A stretch of DNA of 64,000 bases from Solea solea (taxonomy: Eukaryota > Chordata > Actinopteri > Pleuronectiformes > Soleidae), in contig NC_081146.1 of NCBI RefSeq assembly GCF_958295425.1, positions 21,275,458 to 21,339,457 on the forward strand, given 5' to 3'. A program made the translations under genes and the position numbers. The notes beneath the pieces are model-generated. The model saw only the letters and a list, made by a program, of their open reading frames with translations, was not told where the DNA came from and searched no databases. Position 1 is the stretch's first letter, and the number at the start of each line of letters is the position of its first letter. This document shows positions 1 through 10,164 of the stretch, piece after piece.

Positions 1-90
1 TCCAAAATGTCTTGGCCCGCTGAAGAGTTAAGATTGTCCTTCACTGGAGATAAGGGGCCTAGACCAAAGCCTGAAGGGGCAGAAGAAAAT
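1..90 (-). mobile_element. Tc1-like transposon fragment, cut by the window edge
   Basis: Read on the minus strand this stretch contains CCCCTTATCTCCAGTGAAGG and later CCAAGACATTTTGGA, the order found in the transposase region of fish Tc1 elements. The same CCCCTTATCTCCAGTGAAGG occurs on the + strand inside the Tc1 remnant at 1636-1655. It is therefore a second, oppositely oriented and differently truncated copy. The left boundary is outside the window and the right one is approximate. Confidence 0.6.
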
Positions 91-1565
91 GGAAGATGGT
101 TTGGATTACTTTAAACACTGTATGAGGTGAGGAAGGCCATGTGGAGGTATGATAATTGCTCTGTCACCTTATAGCAAGAACATCCTCAGTTCTAATCCTG
201 GCTCAACTAGGCCCTTAGTGGACTTTGCTTATTCTACTCATGTAAGAGAGTCTCTGCAAGTATAAACACGGCCTCTGGCACAACTCTAGTACCTCTTTAT
301 CTACAGCATAAGAACCACTGGGTGCCAGTGTCATTAATATTAAAGTTTGGGCCAGGCATTTCCTGTCCTGCGTATTAATGTTTAAAACAGAAGTGTATGA
401 AAATGGCCTCATATTTATCTGGTTTTACAACCTCTTGCTACAGATTACATGGAACTGTGAGTAGATGAATCCAGTGGATGTTTTCCAGCCTATTACCAGA
501 ACTGAGCTCTGGGATGTAAACTGGATTTGTCATGATCTGTACAAGCAGGATTTAGCCTGTATGTGAACCTATTCTATTCTATGTTTATATCTACTCATGA
601 ATGTGACATACCATCCCAGTTATATTTTGCTTATTTGTGTTGAAGTTACAACCTGAGCATCAGTGCTACCCATACTGGCCTCTGCAAGGATCGCTCCAGG
701 GCAAGACCTGCAAACAGGCCTCTGACAGAACATGCTGGGCTTGTATTCAAATGTGATTCCTCAGAGACTGAGCGAGGGGCACGTGGTGCAATTCATATCA
801 AGTGGCTACAAAATGAAGGTGTTTGCTGAAGTGGCACTTGTGGTAATGAGTCAGCAGGGCCCAATTACACATGAAATCCACATCCACTTACATTGTCATT
901 CTGATTTCATGTGGACTCATCATTGTCAACATATTATGTAATTATTAGCTATGGCCTGGGCCATTCCTCAATGAATCAACCAGCCTGCTGCAGTGGTCCA
1001 GAGTTAAATATGCCAACAACTGTAGGATCAATTGGGACACAATTTTGTACTGACATTTATTGTTCCCAGAGGATGTAACTGTCTGACTTTGGGGTTCCCA
1101 TGACTTTTCCTCCATCGCCACCAGCAGTAAAATTTTTGATCTTTTTATATTTGCCTGTTAGTTTTGGAAGAACAGACCACAAGAGACAATGGTGAAACCA
1201 AATACATGCAGGGTTTTTCCCACATAGAGAATTTGCTAAGTGAGAAATTGCCTGCTGCCTGTGCCTCTTCACAAAATTTCCAACACGTGCATTCAAGGAA
1301 AAGACACCAGTGTGTGAGAATTGTATAAAATCTGAAATCTAGTTAAATCGAGAGCAGCTTCATTGGAATTGAATGAATTCAGGAAATGTGTGGTGATAGC
1401 CAGCACTAATCTACTAATTGGATTGGTACAAACTTAATTCTCCCCGATGTTTGAATTGTAGCCACAATTGTGTTGTCTGCATCTGCCAGTTATTCTTGTA
1501 ACCTGTTTTATATTATAGTTATTTTACCTTTTGAATTGATTGCACCCTTAATCATATATAAATAT
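91..1565. other. 5' flank or upstream intron, no gene seen
   Basis: About 1.5 kb of AT-rich sequence. Short open frames exist on both strands but none shows a recognisable domain or consistent splice sites. No tandem repeat or clear transposon terminus was noticed. Confidence 0.5.
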
Positions 1566-2026
1566 ACTATATGGACAAAAGTATTTGGCGACACCTGTTA
1601 AGAATTCATGTGATTCAATCAGGCTTTGGACTTGGCCCCTTATCTCCAGTGAAGGACAAGTCATTTTGGACAACTTTGGGGGAACAATTTCATGAAGGTA
1701 ATTTTCTGTTCCAACATGACTGTGCCCTAGTGCACAAAGCAAGGACTATAAAGATATGGTTTGAGTTTGGTGTGGAAGAACTTGACTGGCCCACAAAGAG
1801 CCCTGACCTTAACCCTACTGAACACCTTTGGAACAGAGATTGTGAGCCAGGTTTTCTCATCCAACCAATCCAATCAGCGTCTGACCTCATAGATGCTCTA
1901 CAGAATGAATGGACACAATATTGCCAAAGAAACACTTGTAAATGTTGAGGAAAGTCTTCCAAGAAATGTAGAAGCTGAAAAAGGGGGACCAGTAGTCAGG
2001 CGTCTGAATACTTTTGTCCATATAGT
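1566..2026 (+). mobile_element. Internally deleted Tc1-like transposon with perfect 20-bp inverted ends
   Basis: The ends ACTATATGGACAAAAGTATT (1566-1585) and its exact reverse complement (2007-2026) bound a 461-bp element. A single open frame at 1571-1948 runs from the terminus into the C-terminal half of a Tc1 transposase. It includes FQHDCALVHKA around the second catalytic Asp, LDWPTKSPDLNPTEHLWN around the third acidic residue, and a Tc1-like tail. The helix-turn-helix and first catalytic Asp are missing, so it cannot encode an active enzyme. The intact ends mean it could still be moved in trans. Confidence 0.9.
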
Positions 2027-3140
2027 TTATATGTATTTATGAAACAAATAGAACATTAGTATGCTCACTAATAAAAGTCTAGCTGCACTGCAAACATCCA
2101 ATTTATCTTAGGGGATTTTCCTGTAGTAAAGAGGTGAGACTGACAAAGAAAGCGAGTGATGCTGAAAAGTTTAAAATAGAATTAGGGGGAAAAAATACAG
2201 TATTGTGGCATAATTACTGTGAGTAATGGGAACTTAGTGTGATACTTTTCCCGCCTAATGGTGTATCGGGAATCTGTAATGAATCCCTAGAGAAGAATTC
2301 ATCTTATGGTAGACAGAATTAAAAAAAATAAGAAATTGCCATTAAGATTTTGCATTATAACAGAGTGAACAGTTGCTCGGCTTATTAAAGTATTTTCACT
2401 GTGCCCGTGCTCCTGGCTCAGGTTTCACAGCTGTACGTGACAGTAGTGTTGAAGATTAGCAAGAGTAGACATTAACAGAGGCGGTAAGTAGAGAACTTGG
2501 AGGGGAGAAGTCTGGCCATGCCACAGCATTCTTCTGAGTAACTGGGTGCTGCCCTGAAGTGGGAAGTTGCTGCTGGGAAGCCAGCCAGTTTAATCATTTA
2601 TATGCCTGTTTTTAAAGCATTTCAATCAAAAGCAATGGCCAGCAATACTAATAAGGATGTAGAAGGGTCTGACCACACATTATCTCCTCTAAAAGGCCTG
2701 CTATAGTCCTCAGACCTTCTTCAGAAGGTTCTTCAAAATGATGAAACTGCCAGGTACAAGTCATTGAGTTAACACCATTTAAACCAGCTTTTGAGCCATA
2801 GTTTTTAAGAGAACACTGGGATTATGTATATGTGCAGCTTAAAAAAATAAATAAAAAGGAAAGTACCTTATCTTACTTATTCTTAGGAAACTCTAAAAAC
2901 TAGCTAACTAGTCTTTGTGGAACAGCAGTGCTGACTCCTCTGGCAGTTGTTTTGGACAATAGCTAATACACCTAACTATGTTAGTATTTATTTATTCATA
3001 CTTTGTTTAAATTATATTGATATCGGCTTTTGTTCATGCCTGTTACTATTGAACAAGTTGAAGGTACATTTGTGGCTTTGCTTTGTGTTTTGACATACGC
3101 CAGAACAAAATTGATGCTCAACCAAAAAACTATCTGAGGA
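2027..3140. other. Non-coding, no feature recognised
   Basis: AT-rich sequence with short A-runs (for example 2322-2331 and 2840-2855). No exon-like open frame flanked by splice sites and no recognised repeat. Confidence 0.45.
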
Positions 3141-3148
3141 ACCACTAG

Positions 3149-3425
3149 TAGGGATGAGCCAATGCGATACTCTCTATCAGTATCGGTCCGATATCGGTCA
3201 AAATCACTGGATCAGATAAAAATGTAAACTCCGACTGCATTTAAGCTCATGTTTCATTTTAGCTCATTTTAGAGTCATGTTGTGGGCTGTTTATGGCTAC
3301 AGCACAAATGTGTTGTTAACAGCTGCATAGTTAAAAAGGACTAAAATGACTGATATTGGTATCGGTAAATACTCAAGTTTGTGAGTGAGTGTATTGATAT
3401 CGCATACGAGAAAGTGGCATCACTA
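3149..3425. mobile_element. Small hAT-like non-autonomous element with 8-bp target duplication
   Basis: A 277-bp element beginning TAGGGATGAGCCAATGCGAT and ending AAGTGGCATCACTA. It carries the TATCGGTCCGATATCGGT / GGTATCGGTAAATACTC motifs of a very common fish repeat. It is flanked by ACCACTAG (3141-3148) and ATCACTAG (3426-3433), an 8-bp duplication with one mismatch, which is diagnostic of the hAT superfamily. It has no coding capacity. Confidence 0.8.
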
Positions 3426-3433
3426 ATCACTAG

Positions 3434-4964
3434 TTTTTGACAGTATTGCAGCTGTATTAAAGGCCATGCTCCCGCATCACATGGGCAAACAGGTGCTTCT
3501 GTCTCACCTGACATTGAAACTGAAACCCCAACCTGGTCATGTGGGGCTTAAAGGCTCTGACTATAGGCTTTACCTTAGTGGATTGTTAGCATAATGTTTA
3601 TGACTGTTCCCCTGGAAACCGCTGTTCTGGTTTAGCACCAGTAATTAGTGAAAGGCATCACGGAGCTCGGCATAAGGTGGATACCATGAAAAAACGAAAT
3701 ACCAGCTCCCATAACTGGAAAATGCTTTATTAATTATACAATATATTTTTGCGCTGGACAGCCCTATAGTGTGGTCAGGCCTATAAATAGGAATGTGTGT
3801 GACTAAGCCAGTGAATGAGTAACAGAGTTACTCCAGATCCATCCAAAGAACGCACACAGTGAAAGAAAACTACTATTGTTGGGCCAAGTTTACAACAGCT
3901 GACAACACTGGCAGCCGGCAGTCCAGCAAGAGAGCTTTGTGGTAGAATTTCATAATTGGGCTTTAAACTGCCAATTTTATGTCTAAGTTGATTTTTTTTT
4001 TGCATCCCCATACACTGAGCAGCCACGGGCCTTTAGCTAGCATTGTTCTGTGTTAGAGTAGATGCTTATTCATAAGGAATGCATGGGAAGTAAGCACCAT
4101 ATTAACTCAGCCAGAAGTTAATATCGTGTAAGCGTGTGTTTGATTGCTGTCTTTTCCAAAGAACTGATACAGTTTTCCAAAGAACTGATATCATATCATG
4201 ACAAAACCGTCTGAGTTACAACAACATATCAATGTTACAAAACGTTTCAAAAACAGAGATTAATGATTAATTATTCACCATCTTCATTTCAAGGACCTTC
4301 TGTGCGGTATAGTTATCATTGTTGATAGTTGATGTCCCTGTCACCGTTGGTAAAATGTTCAATACTCAGTTGATTTCTATGTCATTTTATTTAAAAGTTG
4401 TTGAGTTGAGAACATATTTAAGATTCTTTGCAATAGTTTCTGAAGGGCAATGTACAAAATGATAAAGAGTAACAGCAGCAGTCACTTTGCACTTTGACTG
4501 GAGTCCAACATAATCTGGGAAAGTATCTGAGTTTGCCAAAAAGAATATTACAATAATTCATGAAAATAACAATTTAGAAAATGTATGAAAACTTACAAAT
4601 GAATAAATCATTTTAATTTGTACTTGTTAGGAGACATTGGTCTTGACAATCGGTAGACAATGGAGACAAACTGTGAAAAAGCCAATACTTTTGTCTGAGC
4701 AAGTGAAGTGTTCTTCAGCTTAAAAACCTGCCATAATATTAAAGAAGAAACAATCTTAAAACCATTAAACTTTAATGTTTGTTTTACACTTACTGTTGTA
4801 GAGTTTGGTGCCTTGCTCAGTGGCTTTTTTACAATACGATACAATATCAAGAAAAACCTTTACATCATTTATTTTTCTTAGTGCTCCAGTGATTTAAACG
4901 TGTGACCTTGTAGTAAAAATCTCCTCAGGGTCAAGTAGGGCAGCAGCTAACTAATTTTTTTTTG
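3434..4964. other. Non-coding, no feature recognised
   Basis: A direct pair of TTTTCCAAAGAACTGATA motifs at about 4152-4190 is the only local repetition noticed. The open frames present are short and featureless. Confidence 0.4.
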
Positions 4965-5160
4965 GTTTAATTGATTATGGGTTTAGTCCTGAAAAATGTC
5001 AGAAAATGTTGAACTGTGTTTCCCAAAGCTCATCTCAATGATGTTCTCAAATACCTTGTTTTGTCCACAGACCAAAATCGTTATGTTAGAATGATTTATT
5101 TGTCACAGGAAGCAAAAAAAAAAAAAAAAAAAGCATTTACATTTAAAAGATGAAAAATTA
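4965..5160 (-). repeat. Family A repeat, partial
   Basis: Contains GATGTTCTCAAATACCTTG and TTTTGTCCACAGACCAAAAT, the core of the element seen in full at 16522-16996 but in the opposite orientation. A 19-base A tract (5115-5133) lies inside. The termini are not recognisable, so it is a decayed fragment. Confidence 0.65.
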
Positions 5161-5280
5161 GAGAGCGTTTTAATATGAATGAGTTTATGGTCTCAATCAC
5201 TACTTTCAGGTCTTCAATACAGCATGGTCTCCATTATGTAAATAACGCTCCCATTTAGAGTCAAAGAATAGACCATACAG

Positions 5281-5640
5281 CATGGGATGGGAATCACGAT
5301 ACATGGGCCATGATGCCAATAATATCACAATTGTGTGATAATCAATATATTGCAAGACATTGCGATATTTGTCTGTTTATTCACAACATAAAGAACAAAG
5401 TGCATAAAGTCTGTATATAGAACATGGATCTTAACGTAGCTTTCTCCACCATTATCCTGCCGCAAACTACCTCTTCATCAAGTAGTGATGCCCGATGAGT
5501 GAAACTGGCAGGAACTGTTTACTTTAGAGCGCCTTAATAGTTAATTAAAATATCGATATTTGTGCCGGCGTATCGTTTACTGAATTGCACGAGGAAGGAC
5601 GACAATATATCACCAAATTGACATTTAGACCCACCCCTAA
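5281..5640. mobile_element. Probable hAT-like non-autonomous element
   Basis: Starts CATGGGATGGGAATCACGAT and ends ACCCACCCCTAA, loosely inverted (GGGATGGG against CCCACCCC). It contains several ATCGATATT / GCGATATTTG motifs. TACAG appears immediately outside both ends. No open frame of note lies inside. Family assignment is inference from the ends. Confidence 0.5.
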
Positions 5641-6062
5641 TACAGAAATGTGTGGACATCTATTAACATCCAAAAGGTTTAAATTAAAAAAAAGAATGGT
5701 GTTGTCCAAAATACTAAACTTGTAGCTGAAAAAACACATTGGGATGGCACTTGGCGATATCATGAAGAAGCCACAAAGACGTTCCCATATAATGGCACGA
5801 GGCATAGAGCAATTTCAAATGAAAACAACCCTTTTTGGCTGAGGGGATTATTCTTTTGTCAGCTGCTGTACGACAGTCATTTGATTCTCACTCGATAAGT
5901 GGTCAGAAATGTCAGTTTAACGCTCAGATCAGATCTTCTTTTAAATTGTGTCGCTGTTGTATCATCGTCCATCATTATGTCCACCCGTCTACAGTCGAAA
6001 TCTGTTAAACCGAGCATCACACAAAAAGCTTCTGTGTTCGAGGAGGCACTAGCTATTTTTAG

Positions 6063-6094
<32 letters not shown>

Positions 6095-7001
6095 GCTTTA
6101 TCTATGTGTAGACGAACACTGACACAAAGGCTCGTGCTTTCCCGACAGTGTGGCTTGATGGAAAGAAGGATGATTCTTTTTTCCAGTCTCCTCTCCAGTG
6201 CATCGTCTCACGATCATTTTGAGCCTGTACAATGATGAGCCCAGGCAAGTTGATACCCCGCTTTGTCTCTGGAAAATGGAAATGCGTTCACACAGTGGGT
6301 AAGCACTGAGTGTGGCCAAGTTAACATGGATGATAGCCTCGAGTTAGCAGAGCATGCAGGCAGACTCTGTGCTTGATTGCTCTTTTATGGCCTCTGTGCT
6401 TCTTGTCATCGTTCAAACTAATGTCATCAGTAACTACTCCAGTGGACATAGTTGCATTAGCCTGGCTCTGCCCACCGTGTTACTGCCTACCTTTTCCATT
6501 ACTGCATGACAACCCTAAGATAAGATTAATCCCAGATGATCCCTGTGGGCGACGGGGTCACTGCAGCAACGCTGAATAAATTATAGATAGGAGAACAATG
6601 CCGTTTATCAGGGTTTGTTTATATTTGTACATGTGTGCATTGATGGGAGAAGTAGTGATTAAAGAGGCTGTCCTTCAACCAGAATCGATTTGGTGTAATT
6701 GCATCTTGACGGGGCGTTTTCATCCTGGCAACGGAGGAAGAGCAGATGTAACAGAGCGCCCACATCCTTTCACCCTCAGCTTTCCATAATTCATGCCGAT
6801 GACATGTTTTTCACTCGTCTATCACCAAATCATGGTATGCATCATCGAGGCGCTGCATAGTACAGTCAAGGCAGACGGCTGCATGTAAAGCTGACTTGAC
6901 CGTGAGATATCTGCACAACATCTGACGTGCACAGGTGTGTTTCCAAACACTGCTGAAGAGCAGCAGTGCAGTTAACAGATGGCATCATATTTCAAACAGA
7001 T
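5641..7001. other. Non-coding with a CA/CG microsatellite
   Basis: Holds a (CA)/(CG) simple repeat at 6062-6094. The remainder shows no exon, terminus or domain that I recognise. Confidence 0.4.
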
Positions 7002-7528
7002 CAGTGGTTCTCAAACCTTTTATACCAAAAGCTCTTGAAGTAACCCCATTCCCTACTAACGTTCAAAGAACGTTCCCCTAAGGTTCTCCTAAAGTTAGTT
7101 ACAACCGAACCAAAAACTTTAGAGAACGAATAAAGGCTGTAGAAAAGTAACGTTAGGGGAACGTTCTTTTAGAGAATGTTCTCTAAAGGTTGTGTGAAGG
7201 TTGTGACAGAGTAATGTTCAACCAAAAACTAGGAAAATGTTCCATGGCAACCACAGGAGAACCTAGGAGGGAACCTACAGGGAACGTTCTGGGAAACAGA
7301 AATTGTTATCTGGGTTATCACCAACGTTGTAAATAGGCCGAGCAAGTCAGCTACAGACTTTTCACAGGAGGCAGATTCTTTCCTAATAAGATAATTTGCT
7401 CTCATATACTTAGCGATATTAAATGAAGATTAACAGTGATGAACAGTATTTCTGTTTTTCCTCCAAGGACCACCAGTGGAAGCTCACGTACCACTGGTGG
7501 TACACATACCACACTTTGAGATCCGTGG
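7002..7528 (+). mobile_element. Family B hAT-like element carrying a nested insertion
   Basis: Begins CAGTGGTTCTCAAACC at 7002 and ends with the paired GTACCACTGGTGGTACAC / CACACTTTGAG motif shared by five other copies in the window. Compared with the 23115 and 27861 copies it is interrupted between the GTAACCCCATT and CCAACGTTGTAAA segments. A foreign block of about 270 bp lies there (see the next entry). CAGTGGTTCTCAAAC is a typical hAT/Charlie-type terminus. Confidence 0.7.
7050..7319. mobile_element. Nested insertion rich in AACGTTC motifs
   Basis: About 270 bp absent from sister family B copies. It repeats variants of GAACGTTC and CTAAAGGTTGT in both orientations (near 7060-7100, 7146-7190 and 7281-7290). 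It ends with GTTATCTGGGTTATCA. No open frame. The type of element is not known to me. It must be younger than the family B copy that hosts it. Confidence 0.55.
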
Positions 7529-8400
7529 AAATACAGCATTTAGTAAGTCACTGGAAAATCACTAGACCAGAACACCACCAATGACTTGGTGTCCCTATCA
7601 TTTAAAAAAAATTAAAAAAAAAACATTAATATAATAATGAGAAAGCTCACAACACAAGCCGTGCACTTTCTAGGAAACCTAACTCACTCATCAGGATGTT
7701 CTTGCACACCATACAGCTAACTTAAATCATTTACAGTCGGCACTTGACTATCATGTGTCCAGTGTGGAAGAAGAAGAAGAGGTAGCATATTCACTTTCCT
7801 TACACATTTAAGAGCTTTAAAACTAGCAGCCAAAATTTCCACTTGAGTAAAATGAGCACAATATAAGCTGTGTCAGTGTTATTATTGTATGGGTGTAAGT
7901 AATTCTAGCTATTTACTCACCGGTGGATAATATTTTCATATAAACATTAGAAAAGTAACAGGTCCATGTCAACACAATTGTTGTGGAGTTAAATACTCCA
8001 GTAAATTAGGCTTAATTATAATATCATTGTTAAAAGTATTAAGTAAAGTAAATGTGGTGAGTTACCTTCCATCTCTGCTGTTGACATGTCAAGTACTATA
8101 AAGGAAATGCATTATACAATTTAAAAACGTTTAATATATAAATCTCTGTGACTAAAGGGTGAAAAAAATATTAAATAGACATACATATACAATGCAAAGT
8201 GAAATAAACTTAAAATAAATCCAAAATAAAATACCAACAATTCAGCAGAAATCAGTTTCTTCAACCATAAGGCTGCTATTAAAAAAGAGAAAATCAGTAA
8301 AATAACAATTGGGGAAGAAAAAAACAACATAATCACTGTCATTGATAACAGAGTTTCTTAGAAAGCTGTAATAGTTAGTAGCACCAAGTGGGATTTCACA
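7529..8400. other. AT-rich non-coding sequence
   Basis: Includes A/T runs around 7604-7640 and a short AAG/AGA stretch near 7770. No gene-like signal. Confidence 0.4.
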
Positions 8401-9330
8401 AACATATCACAACGTCATGCAACAGTGAAGAGGCTGTTCCTCGTACGTCATCATTTCACAATCGATAACCGCTGTTTCAGTCTGTTCTTTATCAAAACTG
8501 GATGTATTGGTGTCACAGAAAAGGGAGTGTGCATTTTTTTGGGCACCGTTTCCCAGTCTGTCCTCGTATGAAACCCGGCCCAAGTTAAACAACAAGCCTC
8601 TGAGCTGCAAGACGACTCCTCCTTGTGTATTAGGGTAATTAGAAGTTCTTCCTGCAGGGGAGCCCGGGCCTAAATATTTAATCTGAAGGCAGCTCGTGGC
8701 AAAACATGTCATGCCGCCTGCGTCTTTTGTGTTCAGTACACACAGTCCATGGTGGAGGAGCAGCTGGTGAGTTGCTGTGTGTTCTTGGAGAATGGATGTG
8801 AAGCGAGGAGGGCCGCGTGTGTGTGCGAGCCCAGTGGATTTTGTAGAGAGACAATTGTGCGTCGTTGAAGAGATGTGTGTCGGTGATGAGGAAGAATTTC
8901 GCATGTATAACGACAGCCAGTGTTGTGTATGTTTGTGTGTGTGTAGTTGAGCCAAGTGAGCCTGGAGCTGTTTTGATCAGGGGGAAACGAGAGAAGCGAT
9001 TAAAAAGAGACTCCCATCTTAGCAGAGAGGTAACAACAATGCTTTCCACGGAGGGGAAAGAAACCCAGGCTGACAGGGATGAAAAGCGGGCAGTATCAGG
9101 GAGGCACGGCTGTGGAACGGTGGGTGAAGCGGGTCGTTTTCCCACCGGAAAGGTCGAGGGTTTGTTGCCAGGTTCGTGTGTATAGTCTACGTGCCGATTT
9201 GTTCCCGGGCAAACGCTCAATACGAAATTGCACCTGGCAACTGTGCTGGCAGTGTGTGAATGAGTGTAAATGGTGTGCGATGGGGAGGAGAAGCTCTGCG
9301 TATGGATACGCTGGATGAACATATGTGTGA
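8401..9330 (+). promoter_or_regulatory. CpG-richer segment upstream of the Met47 exon, possible alternative promoter or first exon
   Basis: By eye this 0.9-kb block has clearly more G+C and CpG than the AT-rich sequence on either side, and long open frames occur on both strands only because stops are rare here. It ends about 590 bp before the exon that holds the internal start of cdk14. An open frame from 8865 meets a donor-like GAG|GTAACA at 9030 in phase 0, which would splice in frame to 9919. No TATA box or other core promoter element stands out. Function is inference only. Confidence 0.25.
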
Positions 9331-9496
9331 ATTAGAGCAGAAAAATTACCCTTTTTTTGAATGGATGTAATGTAATTATGTTTTTGATTGTCTTATAATC
9401 TATGCAAAATTTAGAAAATGTGTAAGAAAAAAATGGATAACTCATGTTTACCGGACATTAAAATGCAGCAATGCTACATCACATTAATTTCACTTG

Positions 9497-9765
9497 AGTA
9501 TTTAACTATTTTGATAATATTGAACTATTTTGATCATCATTTATTCAGTTTGAGTGCTTTTTTTTCAATAATTACAACAAGCTTTTCTGATTTTTTAGCA
9601 TCTTATAGGTGAATATTTTTTTGTTTTTTTTGCTGCACATAACAAATAAATAAATATCATTTGTGGGCAAAACAAGACATTCACGAACATTGTAATTTCC
9701 AGGCTTACTAAACACTGATCAACATTTTTTGAAGTTTTTGACATTTTACAGACCAATCAATTATA
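9497..9765 (+). repeat. Family A repeat, partial
   Basis: Shares AATAATTACAACAAGC, TTCTGATTTTTTAGCATCTTA, GTGGGCAAAACAAGACATTC and GATCAACATTTTTTGAAG with the other family A copies, in the same orientation as 16522-16996. It ends about 150 bp before the first cdk14 exon. Confidence 0.65.
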
Positions 9766-9918
9766 AAATACTGTTGTGTGTAACTTTGAATGGTCATCAA
9801 GATGAGAAAATCACTACATAAATAAAGATAATATAAGGGGTCACAGTTTGCTCATTATTATGTAATCACAGATCCCTTTTAATCTTTGCCCTCCACTTTT
9901 CTCTCCCTTTTGTAACAG

Positions 9919-10164
9919 ATATGTGTCACAAAGATGTCCACACGCAGCTGCCAGGGATCGGACTCGGTCATCAAGCCCCTGGACACCATCCCTGAGGACA
10001 AGAAAGTGAGAGTTCAGCGCACGCAGAGCGGCTTCGACCCGTTCGAGAAGCCTGCCAGTCAGGTGAAGAGGGTCCACTCTGAGAACAATGCCTGCATCAA
10101 CGCCAAGACTTCGTCTGCTGGCAAGGAGTCCCCCAAACTGCGCCGACACTCCAGCCCCAGTTCT
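9919..10164 (+). CDS. cdk14: cdk14 exon: N-terminal Ser-rich region (fragment residues 1-82)
   Basis: Acceptor TGTAACAG ends at 9918 and donor GTGAGT starts at 10165. The exon is 246 nt, phase 0 at both ends. It opens ICVTK and then MSTRSCQGSDSVIKPLDT; the ATG at 9934 corresponds to human Met47, which I recall as the start of a shorter CDK14 isoform. It lies N-terminal to the kinase domain and is rich in Ser, Lys and Arg. It ends with an RRHSSPSS motif that resembles a 14-3-3 / basophilic kinase site, as reported for the human protein. Conservation with human is very high, with scattered changes such as N to S after STR and F to A in the INxKTSS stretch. Upstream coding exons encoding the first residues are not visible in 1-9918. 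Confidence 0.96.

Noticed and set aside
8407..9322. Long minus-strand open frames of 182 and 214 codons
   Set aside because: They overlap each other and a + strand frame, are rich in His/Thr/Ser from a GT-repeat complement, and show no domain. Long frames here follow from the higher G+C.
1..9918. First coding exons of cdk14 (human-like MCDLIEPQ and LRRTLSESFSRI segments)
   Set aside because: I looked for these short segments in all plausible frames and did not recognise them; they are probably upstream of the window.
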